Position numbers and translations under genes: made by a program
In this document: one piece after another, positions 46,479 through 53,433 of the stretch
How the letters are laid out: every line of letters starts with the position of its first letter
Position numbering within the stretch: the first letter of the stretch is position 1
Assembly: GCA_963837105.1 (NCBI GenBank)
Contig: CAWIMG010000001.1
Location: 62,001-126,000, forward strand
DNA length: 64,000 bases
Direction of reading: 5' to 3'
Source of the DNA: UBA9676 sp963837105
GTDB taxonomy: Bacteria; Actinomycetota; Actinomycetes; Streptosporangiales; Streptosporangiaceae
The notes under the pieces: model-generated
The model's database searches: none
The model's input: the letters and a program-made list of their open reading frames with translations, nothing else
Told to the model about the DNA's origin: nothing

Positions 46479-46744
46479 ATGTCTGTCCGTAATACCGTAT
46501 CAGCCGGCCCGGCGGCCAGCGGGGAGGCTCCACGGGCCGGCCATGCCGGGTGTGGTGACCCTGCGTGACTCACTTTCGCCGCAGCCCCGGAGGATGGCCG
46601 GGCGGCGGCCGGGCGGGCCGGAAGGGCCGGCTGGGCCGCCCAATCGGTTGCGCGGCACCGCTTCCCCGGAACAGGCATCGAGCCGGAATCAGTCCGTGGG
46701 GGTTAGTGTGCAGCGCGTAAGTTCATCCACTTTTTGCATTCGGC

Positions 46745-46786
46745 TTGACCTGGCCGCGGTCACGGGCCTACCGTCACTGTGCGTAA
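46745..46786 (+). promoter_or_regulatory. bldD promoter with overlapping BldD box
   Basis: TTGACC (46745-46750), an 18-base spacer and TACCGT (46769-46774) form a vegetative-type promoter. TCACTGTGCGTAA (46774-46786) matches the BldD operator TNACNCWGNGTNA at all fixed positions but one, and covers the predicted transcription start. Autorepression by BldD is known in Streptomyces; here it is inferred from the site. Confidence 0.6.
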
Positions 46787-46823
46787 CCGTCACTGAAAGC
46801 TACGACCGGCCGGGGGGCCGACC

Positions 46824-47318
46824 ATGCCATCTGAGTACGCCAAGACCCTGGGCGCCCGACTGCGCGCCATCCGCACCCAGCAGGGGCTCTCGCTGCACGG
46901 AGTCGAGGAGAAGTCCCGCGGGCGCTGGAAGGCGGTCGTTGTCGGCTCCTACGAGCGGGGTGACCGCTCCGTCACGGTCCAGAAACTGGCCGAACTGGCG
47001 GAGTTCTATGGCGTGCCAGTGTCGGAACTGCTGCCCGGGGACGCGGCGCCGGCGGTCCTGGCGCCGTCGCCCAAGCTCGTGATCGACCTCGAGCGGATGG
47101 CCGCGCTGCCGAAGGACAAGTCGGGGCCACTGGCCCGGTACGTGGCCACCATCCAGAGCCAGCGGGGCGACTACAACGGGCGGGTGCTGTCCATCCGGCA
47201 TGAGGACCTGCGGTCCCTGGCCGTCATCTACGACAAGTCGCCCTCTGATCTCACCGAGGAATTGATCGGCTGGGGCGTGCTGGACGCCGAGGCCCGCAGC
47301 GCGGCCGAGACCTTCTGA
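46824..47318 (+). CDS. bldD: Developmental regulator BldD
   Basis: A master repressor of sporulation genes in mycelial actinomycetes, active as a dimer held by tetrameric c-di-GMP. The 164 residues carry an N-terminal helix-turn-helix (LRAIRTQQGLSLHGVEEKSR with VVVGSYERGDRSVTVQKLA). In the C-terminal domain the c-di-GMP signature is intact: Arg114-Gly-Asp116 (RGDYNGR) and Arg125-His-Glu-Asp128. It is divergent from pyrR with 385 bases between them, of which about 46490-46740 show nothing recognisable. In Streptomyces bldD lies between pyrR and nusB; here the nusB side has moved. Confidence 0.96.
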   Translation: MPSEYAKTLGARLRAIRTQQGLSLHGVEEKSRGRWKAVVVGSYERGDRSVTVQKLAELAEFYGVPVSELLPGDAAPAVLAPSPKLVIDLERMAALPKDKSGPLARYVATIQSQRGDYNGRVLSIRHEDLRSLAVIYDKSPSDLTEELIGWGVLDAEARSAAETF

Positions 47319-47364
47319 GCCACCGGCCGGGGCAGGCCCCCTGCTTCCCTGGGGATCGCGTTAC

Positions 47365-47622
47365 TTGCACCGGTCACTCGCGGCGGGTGCGGTCAGCCTC
47401 CGGCAGCGGCTCGTGCCGGCCGGCCTGCTCGGCCGCGTGAACAGCGTCTACCGCATGCTCGGCTGGGGCCTCATGCCCCTGGGCGCGGTGACCGGCGGGT
47501 TCGCCGCGCACACCATCGGCCTGCGCGCCCCATACGCGATGGGCGGCATCGTGTGCGCGCTCGCGCTCGCCGCGGCCCTGCCGGTCCTGCTCAGCACTGA
47601 TACCGGTCAATCCCAGGCCTGA
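47365..47622 (+). pseudogene. C-terminal remnant of an MFS transporter
   Basis: Eighty-five codons match the end of a major-facilitator exporter of the EntS-like group: SLRQRLVPAGLLGRVNSVYRMLGWG followed by MPLGAVTGGFAAHTIGLRAPY and one more helix. The normal protein has about 400 residues and twelve helices; the front is missing because bldD ends 46 bases earlier. The TTG that opens the frame has no ribosome site, so it is a relic, and it may mark a rearrangement breakpoint between bldD and its old neighbour. Confidence 0.75.
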
Positions 47623-47664
47623 CGGCCCACGCTGCGTGGTGCTCGCCCGCGCCCCGCTGTGCAG

Positions 47665-48249
47665 CTAGCCCACACTACGCAGCGGCAGCGCCGCCTGGGC
47701 GGGCATGCCAAGTGCCTCCTCGGCCAGGGACAGGAATGTCTCGGCGTCCCGGAGCAGATCGTCGGCTTCCCGGCTGGAGACCGCCCGCGGCAGGCCGGCC
47801 TCGGCGGCGGCCCGCTTGCCCGCTCCGGCCGCGAAGAACGCCGCCCACTCGGCCAGGGCCGGCTCCACTTTGGGCAGGAGTTCCCAGACGCTGCGGGGCG
47901 CCTTGCGGCGGCCCGTGCCGGTGGCTGGCCGGGCGGCGACGATGGCCGCGGCCGCACGCAGGGCCGCGAGATGCGCAGCCACGTAACGCCCGCCCGCGCT
48001 GGTCTCGCCGACAGCATTGGCCAGGCCTTGCCGGCCAGACTCCAGCAGTGCCAGCGCGGTCGGCGCGAGCCGGCCGGGTGCCTGCCCGGCCCGCGCCGGG
48101 CCCGGCCGTGCCGTGCCTGACCGGGCCGTGCCTGACCGGGCCGTGCCTGACCGGGATTGTCCTGACCGGGACTGCCGCTGCCCGGCCTGTTCGTGCCGTG
48201 CCTGTTCGTGCCGTGCCTGATCGGGCCGGGCCTGCACGAGCGCGTTCAT
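47665..48249 (-). CDS. SAV_6107-family HEPN domain protein
   Basis: The product has 194 residues. After a variable N-terminus comes a helical HEPN-like domain: TALALLESGRQGLANAVGET followed by YVAAHLAALRAAAAIVAARP, then WELLPKVEPALAEWAAFFAAGA and EADDLLRDAETFLSLAEEAL. This fits the SAV_6107 family by recall. The first 55 residues are a low-complexity run (RSGTARSGTARSGTARPG) caused by tandem DNA repeats of CCGGGCCGTGCCTGA at about 48110-48160; such repeats are not typical of the family. The function is unknown; the promoter carries SOS-like half-sites at 48363-48412. Confidence 0.8.
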   Translation of the reverse strand: MNALVQARPDQARHEQARHEQAGQRQSRSGQSRSGTARSGTARSGTARPGPARAGQAPGRLAPTALALLESGRQGLANAVGETSAGGRYVAAHLAALRAAAAIVAARPATGTGRRKAPRSVWELLPKVEPALAEWAAFFAAGAGKRAAAEAGLPRAVSSREADDLLRDAETFLSLAEEALGMPAQAALPLRSVG

Positions 48250-48362
48250 GGCCGCCTCCCTTCCGCGTCCCCACCCGGGCCGGGCGGCGCGCTTCCGTGC
48301 GCCTGGCCCGGCCCGGGCCCGGCGGCTGGGGGGTGGCGCCGCCGGGCTGGGCCGATAGTGCT

Positions 48363-48412
48363 ATTCGAACACATATTCGGCTCAAAGTCCACTGCTGTAG
48401 CTATGTTCGAAT
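48363..48412. promoter_or_regulatory. Inverted ATTCGAACA half-sites upstream of the HEPN gene
   Basis: ATTCGAACACA (48363-48373) and TATGTTCGAAT (48402-48412) are inverted copies matching at 10 of 11 positions. The first also forms TCGAACACATATTCGG (48365-48380), close to the actinobacterial LexA consensus TCGAAC-N4-GTTCGA. They lie between the divergent HEPN and GNAT genes and are A/T-rich against the background. Confidence 0.4.
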
Positions 48413-48475
48413 GTAGCTAGGGGGTCTGACATTCCTGGCCGTGCACCGGCCGGCGGCGTCGCATACGCTACCCGG

Positions 48476-49117
48476 GTGCCCGCCGCAGCCGAAGTGCGAG
48501 AACTGAGCAAGGCCCAGTTCATCGCCGCTCTGGACACCTTGACCTGGATATACGCGCACGCCATGGCCGCGCCAGCGGGCGAGGTACCCGGGCGCCTGGC
48601 CATCATGCAGCGCCACGCCGGCTATCCCGGCTTCCGGGCCGCGGTGGCCATCCCGGCCGCACCCGGGGACAGCCTGGTCAGCGGGACCGCCGCGACCGTT
48701 CCCGCTGGGCCGGTCGGGTTCGCCTACGGGTTCCACGGCTCAGCCGGCCAGTGGTGGCACGACGTGGTGTACGCCTCGCTGGCCGCCGGGCGCGGCACGA
48801 GCACCGCCAGCTGGTGGCTCGGTGACTGCTTTGAGGTCGCCGAGGTTCACGTCCACCCCGGCCATCAGGGCCGCGGGGCGGGCCGGGCGATGATGCACCG
48901 GCTGGCCACCGGGCTGACCGAACGGACGGCGGTGCTGTCCACCCCGGACGGCCACACCCGCGCCCACCGGCTGTACCGGAGCCTGGGTTTTGGCAACCTG
49001 CTGCCCGTGCTGAACTTCCCGGGCGCCAGTACTCCCTACGCGATCATGGGCGCGGCACTGCCGCTGCCCAGCACCCGGCCGGTGGCCGACCGCTCCCCCA
49101 GCCCCAGCCGCCGGTAG
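48476..49117 (+). CDS. GNAT family N-acetyltransferase
   Basis: A 213-residue acetyltransferase. The acetyl-CoA site is seen in FEVAEVHVHPGHQGRGAGRAMMHRLA, followed by AVLSTPDGHTRAHRLYRSLGF. The N-terminal part (to about residue 110) is less typical and includes AYGFHGSAGQWWHDVV. The start is at 48476. The last 82 bases overlap the convergent metF gene; the last 20 residues are beyond the fold. Substrate unknown. Confidence 0.82.
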   Translation: MPAAAEVRELSKAQFIAALDTLTWIYAHAMAAPAGEVPGRLAIMQRHAGYPGFRAAVAIPAAPGDSLVSGTAATVPAGPVGFAYGFHGSAGQWWHDVVYASLAAGRGTSTASWWLGDCFEVAEVHVHPGHQGRGAGRAMMHRLATGLTERTAVLSTPDGHTRAHRLYRSLGFGNLLPVLNFPGASTPYAIMGAALPLPSTRPVADRSPSPSRR

Positions 49118-49989
49118 ATGTCGAGGGTCGCGCGCGAGCCGTTCAGCGTGTAGAAGTGCAGGCCGGGAACTCCCTCGGCGAGCAGGCGCTCGCACATGCG
49201 GGCCGCGTAGTCCACACCGATCTCGCGCATCGCCGACCGGTCGCCATCGGCCCCGGCCAGCTGGTCCACCAGCGTGCCAGGGACTTTCGCGCCCGAAAGC
49301 AGGACCACCCGTTCCAGCGTCCGCATGCTGGTCACCGGCATGATGCCGGCGATGATCGGCACCTCACAGCCAGCCGCACTCACCCGCTCCCGCAGCCGCA
49401 GGTAGTCATCGACATAGAAGAACAGCTGGGTGATGGCGAGGTCGGCGCCGGCCCGGCACTTGTGCACGAAGTGGGCGACGTCGGTGGCCAGATCCGGCGA
49501 GCGCGGGTGACCCTCCGGGAAGGCCGCCACGCCCACGCAGAAGTCACCGGCCGCCTTGATCAGGCTGACCAGTTCCGAGGCATACCGCAGCCCCTGCGGG
49601 TGCGGCACCCACTCGCCGGCCGGATCCCCGGGCGGGTCGCCGCGCAGGGCCAGCACGTTACGCACCCCCACGCCCGCGTACGAGCCGATGACGTGCCGCA
49701 GTTCGGCGACCGAGTGGCTGACCGCGGTGAAGTGCCCGACCGGCGTCATCGTGGTCTCGGCGGCGATCCGGCCGGTCACCCGCACCGTCCGGTCCCGGGT
49801 CGAGCCACCCGCCCCGTAGGTCACCGACACGAAGGTGGGCCGCAGCGGCTCCAGCACCCGGATGGCCCGCCAGAGTTGCTGTTCCTCGTCCCCCGTCTTG
49901 GGTGGCATGAACTCGAACGAGAACGACCGACGTCCCTGCGCGAGCAGGTCACGGATGGCAGGAGCGCGGTGCGCTGGCCCGGGCGGCAT
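49036..49989 (-). CDS. metF: Methylenetetrahydrofolate reductase
   Basis: Reduces 5,10-methylene-THF to 5-methyl-THF for methionine synthesis, and so connects to metK. FSFEFMPPKTGDEEQQLWRAI opens the TIM barrel (catalytic Glu in FEFMPPK), followed by FVSVTYGAGGSTRDRT, VLALRGDPPGD and DLAITQLFFYVDDY. GLHFYTLNGSRATLDIYRRLG closes the domain. The 317-residue length is normal. The last 20 residues overlap the GNAT gene on the other strand. A polyprenyl synthase gene diverges from it 80 bases away. Confidence 0.95.
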   Translation of the reverse strand: MPPGPAHRAPAIRDLLAQGRRSFSFEFMPPKTGDEEQQLWRAIRVLEPLRPTFVSVTYGAGGSTRDRTVRVTGRIAAETTMTPVGHFTAVSHSVAELRHVIGSYAGVGVRNVLALRGDPPGDPAGEWVPHPQGLRYASELVSLIKAAGDFCVGVAAFPEGHPRSPDLATDVAHFVHKCRAGADLAITQLFFYVDDYLRLRERVSAAGCEVPIIAGIMPVTSMRTLERVVLLSGAKVPGTLVDQLAGADGDRSAMREIGVDYAARMCERLLAEGVPGLHFYTLNGSRATLDIYRRLGLGERSATGRVLGSGSAAPMIA

Positions 49990-50069
49990 CCCCCCAGGCT
50001 AGCGCAGGCTAGCGCGGCATCCCGGCGGATCGTCGGGCGCGGGCGCCCGGCCGGGATACGCTCGCGGCC

Positions 50070-51140
50070 ATGGGCAGCGATCCGGCCGCACTCGGTCATA
50101 TCCGTGATCAGGTGGGCTGTGCCCTGCAGGACTTCCTGGGCCGGCAGCGTGAGGTGCTGCTGGCCACCGGCGACGAACTGCTGCCGGGGCTGGCGGCGCT
50201 GACAGAACTGCTGGCGACCGGGAAGCGGCTGCGGCCGGCGTTCTGCTACTGGGGCTGGCGCGGGGCGGGCGGCACCGACGGCCCGCAGATCCTGGCCGCG
50301 GCCGCGTCGCTGGAACTGCTGCACGCCAGCGCGCTCGTGCATGACGACGTCATGGACGGCAGCGACACCCGCCGCGGGCGGCCGTCGGTGCACCGGATGT
50401 TCACCGCCCGCCACGCCGGGCAGCACTGGCGCGGCTCACCGGAGTCATTCGGGGTCAGCGCCGCCATCTTGATGGGTGACCTGTTGCTGGCGTGGACCGA
50501 CGCGATGTTCCACGGCAGCGGCCTGCCAGCGGAGACGCTCCAGCGCGGCCAGCCGGTGCTGGACGTGATGCGCACCGAGGTGATGGCCGGGCAGTACCTG
50601 GACCTGCTTGGCCAGGCCGCCGGGGACGGGACCGTGGCCAGCGCACTGCGGGTGGTCAGGTACAAGACCGCCAAATACACAATCGAACGGCCCCTGCAGC
50701 TGGGCGCGGCCCTGGCCGGGCAGCCGGACGGGCCGGTCCCGGCCGCCTACTCCGCGTACGGCCTGCCGCTCGGGGTGGCTTTCCAGCTGCGTGACGACAT
50801 TCTCGGCGTGTTCGGGGATCCGGCCCAGACGGGCAAGCCGGCCGGTGACGACCTGCGGGAGGGCAAGCGGACGGTGCTGCTCGCGATCGCCCGGTCGCGG
50901 GCCAGCGCCGCGCAGGCCGCGGTCATCGACCAGCGGCTCGGCGATCCGGAACTGGATGACGCGGGCACCGCCGAGGTGCGGGACGTGATCACCGACACCG
51001 GTGCGCTCGCCGCCTGCGAGTCGATGATCGGCCAGCAGGCCGCCCAGGCGCTGGCCGCGCTCGCGGCGGCACCGGTCACCGGCGAGGCCCGGGCAGCGCT
51101 CGCTGAGCTGGCCGTGGCCGCCACCGCGCGGCACGACTAG
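50070..51140 (+). CDS. Polyprenyl (geranylgeranyl-type) diphosphate synthase
   Basis: A trans-prenyltransferase (356 residues) that chains isopentenyl units. The first aspartate-rich motif is HDDVMDGSDTRRGRPSVH and the second LRDDILGVFGDP. KRLRPAFCYWGWRGAGG binds the diphosphate. Large residues just before the first motif set chain length, but the product cannot be fixed from here. It corresponds in position to idsA2 of mycobacteria, near Rv2175c and pknL homologues, which are also present here. The tail SMIGQQAAQALAALAAAPVTG is normal. Confidence 0.92.
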   Translation: MGSDPAALGHIRDQVGCALQDFLGRQREVLLATGDELLPGLAALTELLATGKRLRPAFCYWGWRGAGGTDGPQILAAAASLELLHASALVHDDVMDGSDTRRGRPSVHRMFTARHAGQHWRGSPESFGVSAAILMGDLLLAWTDAMFHGSGLPAETLQRGQPVLDVMRTEVMAGQYLDLLGQAAGDGTVASALRVVRYKTAKYTIERPLQLGAALAGQPDGPVPAAYSAYGLPLGVAFQLRDDILGVFGDPAQTGKPAGDDLREGKRTVLLAIARSRASAAQAAVIDQRLGDPELDDAGTAEVRDVITDTGALAACESMIGQQAAQALAALAAAPVTGEARAALAELAVAATARHD

Positions 51141-51205
51141 GCCGGCCCTGGGCGCGGCGGGGCGCGCCAGCGGGCAGCGGCTGAGCTGGGGAGGTGACCC
51201 GGCGG

Positions 51206-51568
51206 TCAGAAGGCCAGTGCCTGCGCCCGGCGGTTCACTTCGGTGCACCGGCGCTCGGTCATCGCCTGGATCGGCGTGCCCGGCAGCGAGTCATCGGCCG
51301 TAAACAGCCAGCGCAGCGACCCCGGCTCGTCGAAGCCGCAGTCGAAGAGCAGGGTCAGGGTCCCGTGCAGGCCCTTGAGGATGTGGTCGCCGTCCAGGAA
51401 GGCGGCGGGTACGCACATCGTGCCGTCCGGGCGCTGGACCGCGATCAGCTTGCGGTCGCGGAGCAGTTGCCGGATCCGGCTGGGCGGGAGACCGAGCCGG
51501 TCGGCGACATCGGGGAGGGTGAGCCAATCACCGACGAGGGCGTCGGCCAGGGGGTCGATCTGTGTCAC
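51206..51568 (-). CDS. Rv2175c-family DNA-binding protein
   Basis: A 120-residue DNA-binding protein with an N-terminal winged HTH: WLTLPDVADRLGLPPSRIRQ followed by LLRDRKLIAVQRPDG. The C-terminal half, FLDGDHILKGLHGTLTLLFDCGF and SLPGTPIQAMTERRCTEVNRRAQAL, is the other conserved part. The start GTG 51568 gives TQIDPLADALVGDW; the frame upstream is non-homologous. The M. tuberculosis homologue is phosphorylated by PknL, whose counterpart lies 1.9 kb to the right on the other strand. Confidence 0.88.
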   Translation of the reverse strand: MTQIDPLADALVGDWLTLPDVADRLGLPPSRIRQLLRDRKLIAVQRPDGTMCVPAAFLDGDHILKGLHGTLTLLFDCGFDEPGSLRWLFTADDSLPGTPIQAMTERRCTEVNRRAQALAF

Positions 51569-52101
51569 ATCTCCGAATGTGCCACCACAGGCGGCGGGGC
51601 AAACACGCCACCCCCGGTTCACCGGGACGTCATCCGGGGCAGCCGGGCTGGGCGCAGGCAGACGGGAGCAGGCCGGCCGGGAAGGGCAGCGGGCAGGCCG
51701 GGAACGGGCAAGCGGGTCGCTGGGGAGCGGGCAGCGGGCAGGCGGGCACGGCAGGCGGGAAAGGCGTTGCCGGCCGGAGTTACCGGGCCCGTGGCAGGTA
51801 AAGCAGAATCTTTGCGATGGTATAGAAAAGACAAAGCAACCCTGGTGGGCATCGTGCTGCTGTCGGCCTCTGGCACGCACGCGCCTGCGCGGGTGGCTGG
51901 CCTGTCCGCCTCGGGGGCGGCCGGGCCAGCCTGACCGCTCCGGGGGCAGGCTCGCCGGGCTCCGGGGCCGGGCCGCAATCGGAGCAGGCCTGGCCCCGGC
52001 CCGCCCAGCGCCGCTCCAGCCCGGGCGCACTGGCCGCTCAGCCCGCCGCTGACGCTGGCCGTTCAGCCGCCGCCGCTCATTTCGCTGCTGGCGCTGGCTG
52101 G
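51569..52101. other. Intergenic region, G-rich repeats, no gene
   Basis: No frame has gene-like composition. Between about 51640 and 51780 the plus strand carries many G-tracts (CGGGAGC, GGGCAGCGGGCAGG units), able in principle to form G-quadruplexes. A short A/T-rich island at 51795-51840 (GAATCTTTGCGATGGTATAG) may be a promoter, direction unclear. Confidence 0.5.
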
Positions 52102-53304
52102 TCAGCGGGCCGGCAGTGCGGCGTCGCGGACGGCGACTGCCGGGTCAGCCAGCCGGGCCAGATCGACCGCGCCGCCGGCCGCGATGACCCGGCGGCCCTG
52201 CACCAGATCCCGGGGGCGGCCTACGGTCAGCAGCGCGACCAGCCGCTCCTGGCCTGGGTCCCCGGCCAGCCAGCAGGCGGCCCAGTCCGGGCTTTCCGGA
52301 TCCCCGCGCCAGAGCAGCCGGTCGGCGCCGGTGTGATGCCCTGCGTACTGCACCATCCGGCCAAACTGCTCCGACCAGAAATACGGCACCGGATCGTAGC
52401 TCGCCTCCTCGCCGGTGATCCCGGCCGCGACGGTCGCCGGCGCGTGCAGCGCATTGTCCCAGTGCTCCACCCGCAGCCGGCGCTGATAGCGAGCCGAGAA
52501 GAAGGCGGCACAGTCTCCCGCCGCGTACACGCCCGGCACCGGGGTGCGCAACTGGCCGTCCACCTCGACCCCGTTCCGCACCGGCACCGCCGAGCCGGCC
52601 AGCCAGTCCAGCTGCGGCCTGACCCCGATCGCGGTGACGGTGACGTCGGCGGGCAGCCATCCGCCGTCCGGCAGCGCGAGCCCGCCGTCCTCGACCGAGG
52701 CCACCGGCTGGCCGAGGCGCAGATCCACCCCGGCCGCCGCGTACCAGGGCCCGGTCCGCGATCCCACTTCGGCCCCGATCGCACCGGCCAGCGGCGCGGT
52801 GCCCGCTTCCACCACGGTCACCTGGCACCCGCGGCCCGCGGCGGACGTGGCCAGTTCCGCGCCGATCCAGCCGGCCCCGACCACCACCAGCCGCACGCCG
52901 GGGCGCAGCGCCTCGCGCAGGGCCCAGGCGTCATCGAAGGTGCGCAGCACCCACTGGCGGCCGCTGCCCGGCAGGCGGACCGGTGCCGCCCCAGTAGCCA
53001 GGACCAGCGCGTCGAACGGGTACTCACCGCCGCTGGTCCGCAGCACGCCATCGCCCAGGCTGGTCGCGGCCTCCCCCAGCCGCAGGTCAAGACCGAGCGC
53101 CACCGGGTCGGCGGCCAGCGACGTGTCGTCGAGCTGGCCGGTCATGAACTTCTTGGTCAGCGGCGGGCGGTCATACGGCGGCCGGGACTCGGCCCCGACC
53201 ATGGTGATCTCACCGGGGTATCCCCTCCCCCGCAGTTCCTCGGCCGTCCGCAGCCCGGCCAGGCCGGCGCCCGCGATCACCACCCGCTCGGTCCGCACCA
53301 GCAC
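52102..53304 (-). CDS. NAD(P)/FAD-dependent ferredoxin reductase-like oxidoreductase
   Basis: A flavoprotein of 400 residues of the rubredoxin/ferredoxin reductase group. VVIAGAGLAGLRTAEELRGRG binds FAD; RPPYDRPPLTKKFMTG is the group motif; RLVVVGAGWIGAELA binds NAD(P)H; VYAAGDCAAFF is the second FAD contact. The C-terminal reductase domain includes YFWSEQFGRMVQYAG. The start GTG 53304 has CTGGAG upstream and begins just before the FAD motif. It is divergent from the PASTA kinase gene with 129 bases between. Its electron acceptor is not encoded nearby. Confidence 0.9.
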   Translation of the reverse strand: MLVRTERVVIAGAGLAGLRTAEELRGRGYPGEITMVGAESRPPYDRPPLTKKFMTGQLDDTSLAADPVALGLDLRLGEAATSLGDGVLRTSGGEYPFDALVLATGAAPVRLPGSGRQWVLRTFDDAWALREALRPGVRLVVVGAGWIGAELATSAAGRGCQVTVVEAGTAPLAGAIGAEVGSRTGPWYAAAGVDLRLGQPVASVEDGGLALPDGGWLPADVTVTAIGVRPQLDWLAGSAVPVRNGVEVDGQLRTPVPGVYAAGDCAAFFSARYQRRLRVEHWDNALHAPATVAAGITGEEASYDPVPYFWSEQFGRMVQYAGHHTGADRLLWRGDPESPDWAACWLAGDPGQERLVALLTVGRPRDLVQGRRVIAAGGAVDLARLADPAVAVRDAALPAR

Positions 53305-53433
53305 CTCCAGCGATGGACAGCCAGCCGCGCCGGCTGGGCCGGGCCTGGCGGGCCTGGTCACCCCGCGTGGCCAGCGGGATAGCTTAACGGCGTTCGCAGG
53401 CTGAAAGCGGTGGCCATGCCTAGAATCGTCACG

